This document shows positions 23,530-35,500 of a DNA stretch of 64,000 nt, piece after piece. Within the stretch, counting starts at the first letter, position 1. The number at the start of each line of letters is the position of its first letter. The translations under genes and the position numbers were made by a program. The notes beneath the pieces were generated by a model. That model was not told the DNA's origin. It was given only the letters and a program-made list of their open reading frames with translations, and searched no databases. This DNA is from Incurvaria masculella (taxonomy: Eukaryota; Arthropoda; Insecta; Lepidoptera; Incurvariidae): assembly GCA_946894095.1 (NCBI GenBank), contig OX335653.1, forward strand, positions 625,001 through 689,000, written 5' to 3'.

Positions 23530-23960
23530 CAGATGTTTCACCAATAGGTCAATGCCAAAGGGACGAACAATAGATGGTCCAACTGCATGGATACACGTTT
23601 ATGGCTATGGAAATAGGATGGCGCCTCTTTCTTACCTAGAACTTGCGAAATAGCCAATATATAGCGCTGTACAAACATAGGATTTATTAATAGATTAATG
23701 ATACAATTTTGTTTCAAAGCTGGAAAATTTACAATTTTGAATCAATACACAAATTTTTTGACAACCCAAAAAATCAAATGATTTTTGAATAGATTGAAAG
23801 CAGTGAGCCTGATAGCTGCGCCATCTCTTGGTGCAAACACTCTTTTAGTTGTGAACAATTGAATAGAAGTTACCATCTTAGTTATATGTTTATTGCAATA
23901 GAGGGCCAGCTTGCTTAACACGTATTGTATGAAACTTTCGTCACTATGGCGGTGGGCCAT
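23530..23960 (+). repeat. Dispersed repeat family R, interrupted
   Basis: Matches 18424-18715 at both ends but holds about 140 bp of extra AT-rich sequence (about 23660-23800) between GCGAAATAGC and GATAGCTGCGCC. Confidence 0.7.
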
Positions 23961-24394
23961 CTACTTTACATTGGGGATCTTAAATTAGTCTTTTTTATCA
24001 ACATAAGAGTGAATTACCATGCTTTACATTGAAATGTCACTTATATTTATTGTGCTTTGCATCAAGTGGGTGTTTCAATTAATTAAACTATATGGGCAGT
24101 TTCTTAAGAAAAATGTCATATTACGTCCCATCTAAATAATGTGTCACAATGTGTCTAAAAACTGACTTGTGATCTTAACAGGTCTGACTAAGTAGCTGGT
24201 ATGTATGATCACATTAAATATGCGAGAGCCATTGTAGACAAGGTCAGTGCTGGCAATCGTACATACCTATACATTGGTCATACTACTTTTATTTTTCATT
24301 GAATGAGTAAGCATTTAAATATTTTCCATCAAATTGTATGTTTCGAACTCATAAGATTCCAGTTGTGTAGAATATACTGTGTCACACCTGTTAA

Positions 24395-24755
24395 GGATGT
24401 TCCGACCCATACAATGTTTTTTTTACACAGAACGCAAAAAGTGTTGCACTTTAAGCCACGAATTCGTCAAAAATATTAAATATAGCCATAGTAGTTGCAG
24501 CGAAACCATATTCACAATTTCAGGTTTAATGGTTTCGTTGTAATTGCCGATTAGAAGTTTTACACCGTTAAATGGCGCTGTTAAATAAAAATCGTATTTA
24601 AATAAATTGTGACAAAACCAATAATCCTGAAATTGTGAAATTGTTTTCGCTGCAAGTAATATGACTACATTAAACTTTTATTATTAATTCGTGGCTTAAA
24701 GTGAAATACTTTTTGCGTTATGTGTGCAAACAACTTTATAAGGATCGGAACAGCC
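24395..24755. mobile_element. 361-bp long-TIR MITE with TTAA duplication
   Basis: Two arms of about 140 bp are near-perfect inverted repeats (shared blocks CTTTAAGCCACGAATT, GCAGCGAAA, CACAATTTCAGG), with a short unpaired centre. TTAA flanks at 24391-24394 and 24756-24759; end motif GGATGTTCCGA / TCGGAACAGCC. No coding capacity. Confidence 0.85.
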
Positions 24756-24764
24756 TTAAGGATG

Positions 24765-24945
24765 CGCAGCTGAACTAAATCACCCTGCATGCACGACTCA
24801 GTGAAAATCTCAGCACCTATTACGATTCATGAGATACAGACCTGTGACAGACGGACAGACGGACGGTTTCAAATATTGCCAGGCTATCAATAATATTATT
24901 GACGGCCTGGCTGACGGACGGTAATATGGTTTCCCTTACGCCTTC
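24765..24945 (-). repeat. Family U fragment with an inserted palindrome
   Basis: TACGATTCATGAGATACAGA and ACAGACGGACAGACGGACGG are family U read in reverse. The GACGG run is interrupted by a 34-nt palindrome at 24878-24911. Confidence 0.65.
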
Positions 24946-25713
24946 ATGGAACTGAGCTGCTATTCCTAGTTGTCACCTAGACTGGCGTTAACGGAACTTC
25001 GAAGTCCCCTAAAAACGTCAAACTCCATACAAGTTTTTACTAGATATTCTGTGGTTTTACTTCAAGCTGTCAAAGTCTAACTCGTACTTCCGATTTGTAT
25101 GAAAACCCGGAGTCGGCGTAAACCGTAACGTCGACGTATTTACGGCAACGTTGAGTAAGCTGTCAAATCAAACTCGGACTCGCAAATGTTAGTTCGCTTA
25201 ACGCCCACTGCACATGCTCTTCAATTTCTTCATACATTTGAAAACGCCAGTCGATCGGTTTGCCGTAAACGCCAATTCAGTTGAAAGCTGGGACTACGGG
25301 CTCTGAATGCAATCAGGTATTATCACGCCGTTAAGTTAGGTTGGTAGTTTTAGAGGCGACCGCCTGTCTCATAGTGGGTGCACTACATGGCACTATGCCT
25401 TCCTATTTTGGATAGGGAAAAATAGAGTTTCCTTGTCTGATGTATGTAATTTTTTGTGTTTGTTTTAAGCACAGTATATAGTAAAATATGTTTTTATAAT
25501 TGCCTACGAAATATATTTTGTCAGTTTAAATTATATTTGTTTTTGTATCGGCTGTCCACAGACAGATGCAATATGTTTTTGCACATCTGTTTTATCAACT
25601 CCATATTTCTATCCATGAACTGCTTCCTTACAAGGTACACATGAGTAACATTTAGAGGATCCATGAATAACATTGTGCTAATCATTATTTAAAAAAGAAA
25701 AGCACAAGTCTAA

Positions 25714-25925
25714 ACTGGGTGGTAGTGTCAAGTCCGCCCGGGTTGATACCATCGCATTGGATGAAAAGATCAAAATATTTTATTCAGCGGATGGATGGTA
25801 AACATGGTCTATCCAGTTCAATATAGACATGCTCATAAAGGGAAGGTCTTGGCATGGCACCTAATTCCTTCGGGAATATGGTGTGAAATATCCTGATGTG
25901 TGGTCCATCCATGTCCAGTTACTAT
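25714..25925 (+). repeat. Composite SINE (S), body and tail
   Basis: GGTTGATACCATCGCATTGG to CCATCCATGTCCAGTTAC; the head is missing. Confidence 0.7.
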
Positions 25926-26024
25926 TTTTTTATTCATAATAATATATCTATATAATTAATATAATTATTAATATAAATAAATATTAATATAATTACTTTT
26001 TATTTAATAAAGTCATTTTATCCA

Positions 26025-26420
26025 GTAGCCTATGGTGTTTGGAGGAATGAGGTTTATGATCCGCTCGCGTGTTGGAGACCATCAGGTTCGTATCCGGGTT
26101 TGAAATCCGTATAATTCCATTAAAATGAACTTTATGGTTCAGAACTAATGCAAATCTGCTGGTTCCTTTGCTTACCGGGGTCGATTCACCCAGCACAGCA
26201 TTGAATGAAAGATGCTTCAAACAGCAGTTTTCCTTGTTTTCCGTCCAGTTCAATGTGGCAGTGTAGAAATACATGGGGGTCCTGACATGGGACCTAATAT
26301 AATTCGGTAGTGCAGGGTGATGGGCTAACACACTATACTCTAGTATGCTGTGGCGAAAAAGCCATGATAAGCAGGATATAATCTTTCGTTTGAGCATCCT
26401 TCACAGATGTGATCCATGTT
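26025..26420 (+). repeat. Composite SINE (S), diverged
   Basis: Contains GTTTTCCGTCCAGTTCAATG and GGTCCTGACATGGGACCTAAT, with a poorly conserved 5' part (GGAGACCATCAGGTTCGTAT). Confidence 0.55.
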
Positions 26421-26444
26421 CAGTAAAAAATAACAGGAAAAGTG

Positions 26445-27058
26445 CAAGTCTGACACACTGAACTCGTGGTGTACGAGCCAGAGGACTTGCCTTTCATACG
26501 AGAGGTCTGGGTTCTAATGCTCGCCCCGGTCATTATTATTATTATTAAATTTTATATACACTAGCAGCTACAAGCTGATGCGTGTATTTTAATTATTGAG
26601 TGCACTGTATTAATATTTTTGCAAGTAAAGTTTTTTTTTTAAGTTTAGTTTTTATTTATTGCTTCTCGTTTTTTATATTTGTCCAATTTGTTTTTAAAAC
26701 TGTTCACTGAGTTAGCACTTATCACTTCTTCATGCAACACTTTCTTTCTCATTCTGAGTTGGATAAGTGCATTTCGTTACGAATGCGAGCTGTACCATGG
26801 TTCGAAACCCATGTAAGGTCTAGGGTCTAGTTCCCATACTAAGCGGTAGGGTTTAAGCCCGCCCGGATTAATACCGCATTCGATGGAACTATGGTTGAAG
26901 CGGCAATGTAAAATTGTCCGTGTTTTCCATCCAGTTCAGTGTAGCCGTACTCATTAAGGGATGGTCCGGGCATGTCACCTAATTGCTTCGGGAATGAGAT
27001 GTATTTGGCTTATATCATAGCGGTAATTGTGTGACAGCCATCCATGTCAGGTGGCATA
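26445..27058 (+). repeat. Composite SINE (S), tRNA-like head, with a LINE fragment inside
   Basis: Head GTACGAGCCAGAGGACTTGC then GGTCTGGGTTCTAATGC (B-box-like) and CGCCCCGGTC; a LINE fragment occupies about 26533-26745; the SINE resumes at TTTCTTTCTCATTCTGAG and continues through body and tail. Confidence 0.7.
26533..26745 (-). mobile_element. CR1-like LINE 3' fragment nested in a SINE
   Basis: Read on the minus strand it ends with the hairpin-like ATACACGCATCAGCTTGTAG followed by an AATAAT tail. Coding remnants are too short to assign. Confidence 0.6.
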
Positions 27059-27184
27059 AAAAAAATATGGGTTCCTTTTTTCCTTTTGATGAAGTGAACA
27101 TTAGAAATAGCTAAAAATCTGTAAAAAAACAATATATAATTTAAATTCAACTGAAAAATTTACTGTCATCAAAAACTAGATTAA

Positions 27185-27333
27185 GGGCCGAGTGCACGAA
27201 AGGACAAAAAATCAAAATCAACATCAACATATGATTCAACACGTCACTTTGTATGGACAGTATGGAAGGAACTCCATGTGGTTCACTAAAAGTGATGTGT
27301 TTGAACTCAGCAGTCTCTTCGTGCGATCGGGGC
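27185..27333. mobile_element. MITE with TAA duplication, second copy
   Basis: Same family as 10914-11047: ends GGGCCGAGTGCACGAA and TTCGTGCGATCGGGGC, flanked by TAA at 27182-27184 and 27334-27336. Confidence 0.8.
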
Positions 27334-27869
27334 TAAGTCTGTACCGATTCATTTCGGTATGTGATGGCAATTATTTTTAATTTGTAATTAAAGTTGAGAC
27401 TATAATGCCTTATTAAAATGATGAGACAATGGGCAACTATGAAATTTCGACACATAATATTTTGATGTCTCAATATGGCATAGTCTACTTCTACCAGACA
27501 CTTTCCCCCACAAGCATCATGTATGAAATGGACCCAAAACTTTTTGAATTTTATTGCTCTAGCAACAACCAAATGTTACTATTGATTTGTCGCAAAACCT
27601 GCTCTCGCCTTGAAATACAGATACTGCGACTTTATTTTGTCAGAAGTGCCCAAGATATATCATGATTATGTAAATATTGAAACCACCACAAAATAAATAA
27701 ATATTCCAATTTAGTTTTGTGGAGTATTTGAGACAGGGTTTAAGGACACAAATAGAAAAAAACTGATATTGATGTAGGATAATTTACAGTTTTATTACCG
27801 AACATTTGAGTCAACCTTTTTGTAAACAGGAACAAGTGAAGTATCTCTCACAGCTGTACGGTGCTGGGA

Positions 27870-28400
27870 GGTCGTGATACGCCTCGTATGTGCGCAAGTA
27901 GCTTCTGCGTTACACCTTTTGTATACGTGAAGAGACGCGCCTCGTTTGTACGTTTAGCTCACTCGCGTACATGCAGCTGATGGTGTTTTTTTCAAATATG
28001 TGAAGCTATAGACACGCCTCGTGTGTACGTTTAGTTAGCTTATGTATGTAGCTGTCATGGTGCACATCGCAGTTCTTTCATAAGGCTTTCTGTTTACGAG
28101 GAGTTCTTGATATGTGCCTCAGGTGTACGTTTAGCTCATAGACTTACGTGCAGCTCTTATGATGCACCTCGCGTGGACTATATGTACATCTCTAGGCACG
28201 TTTTCTTTATACGAGGAGCTCTAGAGGCGTGCCTTGTGTGTAGGTTTCACTCTAGGGATATTCCTCACAACGTACATATAGCTTACTTACTTATGTGCAA
28301 CACTTGAGATGCACATGTGGTGACCATGTAGATATCTCGTTACCTTTCCGTGTACATGGAGATCTAGAGACACGCCTAGTTGTGAGTATAGGCCTCGCGA
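27870..28400. repeat. Diverged irregular tandem repeat
   Basis: Related blocks with CGCCTCGTGTGTACGTTTAG, ACGTGCAGCT and ATGGTGCACCTCG recur about six times (near 27873, 27933, 28011, 28110, 28222, 28371) at spacings growing from about 60 to 150 bp. No coding frame spans it. Confidence 0.6.
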
Positions 28401-29422
28401 AGCGCCCCGTGCCCCTCAGAAGAGTGATCGTATCAAAAGTACAAACTTTTTGGACTTATAACTACAATGACAAAGATGCAAGAATATTCTATTGATTATG
28501 GCAAGTTTAAGTTGATGTTTCCATTCTCTAAACAATTCGTTAAAATATTGTACAAATAACAGACTGACTATTATTATATTTCAACAATATTTAGGTATCA
28601 GAACTATCGAGATACATAGAAAACTTGTATAACTAATATTTATAAAACCTGGCGAGTCTACTCGTTTGTAAGGCGACACAAACTAGTGAAGAAAGTAGCC
28701 AACAACATTTTCATAATACTGGAAACAGAAGATCTGATAAACATTTATACAAATTGACCACAATTTATATACGCACAGACAATTTATTTCGGCATTTAGT
28801 ACGGCTGGCATAGGAGGGCCCCTAATGAAAGTTCATTGTTTTGTAGATTAGAAAAAAAACCACACAACGCGGCTAAATACATACATCACTTCATTACGTT
28901 TAAAATCATTAGGTTATCCTCTACTGACTACAGGTGCACTAAAACATGCACTTCAGAGCTCATTCCTGGAAACAGCGCTCCAAAGTATGCACCAAAATGG
29001 CATGGTAACAAATGCCAAAGTAGGAGTTTGGAATGGCGCCTGATGACAGACAGACGGCCCACCATTGGCGGTGCTGGATCAATCAGGGACATTGGCTTCA
29101 GGAGGCCCTGTGCCCATTTTAGTAGGAACACCCGAAAATGATAGTGTTTGTTTTTTTAGGAACGATTGTGAGATTGCACTGAATAAACCAATGGTGGGTG
29201 AGTGGTCACGAAGCCACTGTTGCCTTTTTTGCGAGACTCCTCATTGAGCGCGATGCCGTCGGGCGGTCGCCATCTTCGCTGACCGCTCGCGCCGCCACTC
29301 CGGCCGAAGCGCACCAACGTTTGGCGTACGTGCGAAATGTACTAATGCGACGCAGGAAGGAGCGAGCGGGCCGGCTACCCGAGCGAGGGGAGCGGACGAG
29401 GCGGGGGGGCGGGGCGGCGACG
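28401..29422. other. 3' flank of 4EHP, possible 3' UTR
   Basis: No separate gene. On the minus strand an AATAAA lies at 28783-28788, about 640 nt past the 4EHP stop, and is a plausible poly(A) signal. Confidence 0.4.
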
Positions 29423-29551
29423 CTAGCTGGCTGCCGTGACGGCGGGCTCGCCGCTGCTGGTGGAGTGATTGCTGCTGGGCGTGCTGCCGCCGCTCGCGTG
29501 CGTGTTGTTGTCGTGACGGGTCGCCGTCGCGCGCAGGCAGTCACCATGCGC
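29423..29551 (-). CDS. 4EHP: 4EHP last exon (C-terminal tail)
   Basis: After acceptor TGTGTGCAG it reads AHGDCLRATATRHDNN and a Ser/Thr/Asn tail ending VTAAS with TAG at 29423-29425. EYK joined to AHGDCLR matches the family pattern EYKTHTDSIK. A strong donor (GTGCGT) on the previous exon supports the join. Confidence 0.85.
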   Translation of the reverse strand, partial: AHGDCLRATATRHDNNTHASGGSTPSSNHSTSSGEPAVTAAS

Positions 29552-32500
29552 CTGCACACATTCATACAATGTTATAGAGAAGACCAGTTAGTGTGTGTCG
29601 TAACACTCACTAGTAATTTCAAAGACTAGCGGGCGCTCAATATGTTCGCCCTCTATGCATGGAGGCAACAGAGACAACCCCCCATGTACTTTAGAGTGCC
29701 AATCAACGGACACGGACACGGACCCTGGGAGCAACCGGATTCCTCTCAAAAACCTGCTAGACTCCTGAGCCGAGCTGGGAAAGTTCACATAGTCACCCCT
29801 GTTACGCACAATGACCTCTCCTTAGTAGTAGGTTTAGCGCAGATAACTTTTGCCCAACTACCTATGAATGCCACGAAAATCTCTAGTGATTTATTCATAG
29901 CAGCACTTTGAGTGCGATAGCATAAAGAACCTTAATTTATCCATCAAATGAAAGACAGAGATGGCTCTTCACCAGAGCACTCTCATAGCGCTAATGCGGC
30001 AATTTTCTTGATCATTTCCGATTGGCCACGACTTTCACCAGGCGGGTGATCGGTTGCGAGTTAACACGCTAATCTCGGGGAATTATTCTCCAGTATAGCG
30101 CACTGGGTGTGGCGCCGCAGCACGCACCTTGTACTCGATGGGCGTGGAGGGGTGTAGCTGCAGCACCCGGCGGAGCGTGTCACGGATGCGTGTCGCCGTC
30201 GTTGTGTCCGCCGCCGTCCGGTGCCAGATGGCCAGGTGGTCCTCCTGAACAATATGAATAAACACATTATTTTACTTGAAAAAAATATTTTACACACGTT
30301 CTACGCATGTAGCTGCTAGTTCACTAGGCTGCTTGCCAGGCTGGGACACAGAGCAAGGTAATCATTTAGGGCCGATTTTTAAATTGTCTGATAATCAATC
30401 AGTTAACTATTCAACGAATATATCTATGCCGCTGCTTATCCATCTGTTATAGTAATTCCATATTTGTATGAGTAAGTTAATTGTGACACGAAATAGAATC
30501 CTCCAGTAAGGAAATCTGTTTTTAAAATAAACTTAAATTTGTACTATCAGACCGTTAAGGACTATATGAGGATTAAAAAATCGGCCCTTATGGTGTAATG
30601 TATCAGGTACTGTGTCAGCCTACAAGTGAGTGCGCTCATCCGTCGTCACGACATATTCAGCTGTGATCTAGTCAGCTAGGAGCATTGTGCGCTTCGTCTG
30701 CTCGCAGCTTGCGTCAACATACTCACTTGCCTCTAAAATAAGTTCTATGCATAATGGAAATTTTCCTAATGGTAACAACCACATGGCGGTAACCTCGTGG
30801 GCTAGGTCTTAATATATTATTTAATTTTCGGTTAATAAAATCCAGTTTCTGATTTTTATTTCTAACATCATTTTATGGATTTATAGTTCATTATTTCAGA
30901 ATGTTTATTTATTTATTTATTTGATGAACGAGCAGCCTAAGCTGATGTGACTTTAGTTTAGTGTTTTTAGGTGTTTGTCAAGCCTGTTTTTAAAAAAATT
31001 GGTGGTGGGTGCTTGAACGACATCATCTGACAGCTAGTTCCTCATTTCCACTTTTCTATTCGACAGTATCTCAATGTATGTCATTAGCCTGCGTATATGG
31101 AGTGGTAGAAGGTAGTACCTGGAAGCGCACGGAGAGCACCACGCCACAGAGCTCCCCGCCCACCGTGAACTGCTCGCCGAGCACCGCCAAGCAGAGGTCC
31201 TCCCACGCGTGCCCCGCCTGCCCCTTGCGCAGCCGCACCACCTGCGCACACCATTCACGTCACACCACACCCAACACGAACACCTCTTGCCAAGCTTCAC
31301 GTGCGACAAACATTCCGATCTCAATACGATAGACGGTTTATGCCAAAAAACCTTTCACCGCCAAGGTATTTTGGCATAATCCTTCTCAATACGCCACACT
31401 AAAATTATTTCGATAATATGCAGTCTTGAATTGTTGTTTGTTTTATTGCAAATAGTGTGTTTCCACTGTTGAAACAATAGAACTCTAATGAACGCTAGTA
31501 TGTACTGTGCAAGTATGTAAATAAAACACATTTTTTCGTAATCAGTAAAGTTTTATTAATGTTTGAAGTGGAGTATTTTTCTGTTGGATATATCTGACGA
31601 TGGCGCCTGCAGAATGCCTTGCTCTGACGGAAATATACGTTCCTGGCGGGGAAAAGGTAAATGTATTGTGTTTAAAAACTAAAAGCCTTGGAAATATCTA
31701 CATAGGAGATAATTCTAAGTGATAGAAGATGGAAGATACAATCTTATTGGATTGGAAGCAATTAAAATCATTGCTTGAAACAATAAAAATCAAGTGTCGA
31801 TTAAGTTTCTTAACCTTTTTGTAATCTTGAACCCCTTGCGGGATTTCAAAATTATCACAGACCCCTTGAAAGAAACGAGACCATTTTGAAAAAACTACTT
31901 TATATTTATTATCACAGAAAAAGTAAAAATACGTAATTTTTTTTAATCATCACGCTCAGTATTTATTGTCATAATATTAATCATGCCGCAGACCCCAGCA
32001 ACATTCTTGTCAATTGGTAAGGCCTGTTCTTTAAATTACCATATGACATTAAACATACAACTGACCGAAATAATTTAGAGAAGGTAGCAAAAAAAAAAAC
32101 GTGTAAGCAAATGCTACATAATTACTTGCTCCATGCAAACCAAATGAAATCATCTCAAAGTAATGACAAACAAGATTTTTTTTTTGTCTCCTTTCTACTG
32201 CAATCTGTCTCCCTTTTGGACATTCAACAGTATGTTGGTTTCTCTTTCTCACATGTCTTGCCTGGTATGTGACCAATGTCACATCCAAATATATTTTTTT
32301 TCTTAAGTTCTGCTAGGGCTTGATTAGATCCTGGGGAATCTTTCTCTTCAGTCGGCCAGCCTCCGATGTAATGTCCATAAGTTTTTTTGCCAAAATGTTA
32401 GGGTGTTTTGTAATTCTAGCTTTATATGATTTTGTCTGTCTCTCTATCTCTTGTTTGACAGTTGGCATATCCAGGTCACGGTGTATCAAGTCGTTTGGTA

Positions 32501-35500
32501 CAAACCAATGAGCATTTGTTATTATGCGGAGCATTTTATTTTGGAAACGTTGGATGATTTCTATGTTGGAGTGTGAGCCTGTTCCCCACAGTTAGATGCC
32601 ATACGTCCAGACTGGTTTTAATATGGCTTTGTATATTGAAATCTTGCTTCCGAGGTGTAGTTGAGACTTTCGATCATTTAACCAGTACAGCTTTCGCAAT
32701 TGTATCCCAAGTTGTTTTCTCTTTGTAAATATGTGTTTTGTCCAAGAGAGTCGTCTGTCCAGATGGAGGCCAAGATATTTGACATGATCTGACTGAGGGA
32801 TTTACAAGATTACAAGATTTAGACAGATTAGCTTAAGCCGCCTGCATAAAATTAATAAATAAACAAATAAATTGTTTGCTTGGTTTCTGGGGTCTTTCGA
32901 AACCCACTTATGGGAGTGTTAAGAAAATGATAACACTCAATCATTTAATAATTAAATATCGACTTTGTAAAGCATGGCGAAGAGGTGACAAATCTCCACG
33001 AAATTCATACTGGGGTGCCCCAAGGAAGTGTTCTGGGCCCTACCTTGTATCTACTGTTTACAGCAGATTTACCTCTATCCGAAGGAGTAGTAATGGAAAC
33101 CTTCGCAGATGACACAGCTGCCCTGGCCATTAATGAAAATCACTTAAAAGCATCAGCTAATCTACAGAAAAGCCTTAATAAAATATCCTCATGGTTGAAA
33201 GAGTGGGGTATAAAGGCTAACGAAACAAAATCAGTCCAGGTAACTTACACACTTAGACGAGAAACCTGCCCTCCAGTTACGCTTAATTGCTGTCCACTAC
33301 CTCAGGCCAACGATGCTAATTATCTAGGTGTCTACCTGGACAGACGCCTTACATGGAAAAAACACATCTTTACCAAAAGAAACGCGCTTAGTCAAAGACT
33401 GCGAAACATTTATTGGCTTATACGTCCCGAATCACAACTTCATTCCAAAAACAAACTCCCCCTATACAAAACTATTCTCAAACCTATCTGGTCCTACGGA
33501 ATCCAACTATGGGGCACAACCGCTAACTCCAACCTAGAAATCCTCCAAAGATTTCAATCAAAGTTTCTGCGCATGATTGTCAACGCACTATGGTATGTTA
33601 CGAACAACAGGCTCCATCTGGAACTTTAAATCCCTTCGGTAAAGGAGGAAGCTAAAACAAAAACAGCAGCATACAAATCAAGACTCGATGAACACCCAAA
33701 TAAATTAGCCTCAAACTTGATGAAACCGAGGAGGGTCTTCACTAGACTGAAGAGAAGGGCACCCCAAGATCTAATAACAGCATAGTCTTATAAGCTGTGT
33801 ACTTTTGTGGAAATGTCATTGCACATTTGCCACACTCAAGACAACTATTCCTAACAAAAAAACTGATAAATGTCTATAAACAGACAGATTGCAGTTTCAA
33901 ATAATAATTTAAAAAAAACATATCGAATGCATAAAGACGGCTGAGAATATACCCGATAACCTTATGAAACCAAAAACACCATACGCGAGGGACAGTGAGG
34001 GATGTTAGTATAGTAGAAGTAAGCGGTACCAACCCACTTGCCGCCGTTGACGTTCGCCTCGTCCTCCCACATGGGCTTGATGCCCACCTTGAAGAGGCTG
34101 AGGTCGGTGAGCGGCGGCAGATCGGCGGGCCGCGCGAGGTGCGAGTAGAGCCCCCACCACTGTTCCACTGACGCGAAACGCGCCACCAACTGCAGAGCCT
34201 GCGCCCCCGAGGGGATTTTAGTGGGCCTCAATCATTCTTGGTGGAAAACATGTTCATGTTCGTGAGTTGGCAGTGGTTTGCATGTACATGTTTTAAATCA
34301 ACTGGTCAGTTTATAATCGCTCAAATGTAGCCATTCTGGCAACTCGTACGTGCGAGGTAGATTTATTTATTTATTTATTTATTTATTTATTCATGTAACA
34401 ATATACCTAACATTACAGCGTAATAGCCAAGGCGTTAGGCATTTTATAAGTACAGTACACACCTTATTTAAAAATTATGCAGCTTCAAAGTAAGCAGTAA
34501 CTGCCTTCTGGAACTCGGCCAGAGTGCAAGCATAGATGTCTATTTTGTCAGATATATCATTTAGAGCTGTAAGCGCACGTGTGAGCGGCGCGTGACGCAG
34601 CATGTTGGTCCGCGAGGAGGGCAGCGCGAAGTGAGGGTGAGAGCGCGCGCGACTGTAATTGTCTGGGGCGAACAGATTAACACTCTCTAGCACTGAAAAA
34701 TTTTGCGCGTGTCCTATTACTAATTTAAACACATATTTTGTTAACGCAACATTTCGGCGTACTTCTAGTAACTGGTATCCCACCATTCCTAGAATAAATT
34801 TTGTTGGATATGTATTCGGATAAATCGGATAAAAACCATAATTCTTTTTATAAAGGAACCTCAAAATCTTTTTTTGCACTCTTTCAAGCATGGCAGTATA
34901 TTTAGCCTCATGAGGGTTCCATATCATTCCGTTGGATTCTAGCTTGCTTCTCACAAATGTGTTGTACAGGATCTTTACTGCATCTGTACTGCGCAAATGG
35001 TATGCTTGTCTCAATACAAAACCCAGATGAAACTTAAGGAACGGTTGTCACAGCAAATGGGGACATAATTGTTTGATTGTGCAGCCCGATTAGCCAAGTC
35101 CTATTTCATTTCATTTTATTTATTCATTCAACTTATGGTAGTCAAACCACACTAAGTCATATCACAATTTGATTGATTTGTTGATTCGATCAATTCAGTG
35201 AAGAAGAACCTGCAAAGAAACTTCAGTGGTCTATAAGTTATGTTTTTTTTGTCTTTTTTTTCGTCCACATTAATGATATAACACAACTATTATGATTTCA
35301 TACCTAAATGCTACCGCCAAACTTACATTGGTAGAACGGTCTAACTAACTTACTAACTTAGAACTACAAGGAAACAACAACCCACAATGTGAAAAGTCTT
35401 AAATTACAAATTACTTAAACTAATAACCACAATGAAGACACATTAGATGCACTGGGTCACAACATGATAAACGAAACTGGGGATATTTTTATTAAAATTT

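Noticed and set aside
27870..28400. CRISPR-like array
   Set aside because: Repeats are diverged and unevenly spaced in an animal genome; no spacer structure.
29206..29565. 119-codon minus-strand frame rich in Arg/Ala
   Set aside because: Overlaps the last 4EHP exon in another frame; only the frame joined in phase from EYK gives a family-like continuation.
30083..30127. Read-through as the main 4EHP C-terminus
   Set aside because: A strong GTGCGT donor after EYK and a family-like next exon favour splicing; kept only as a possible variant.
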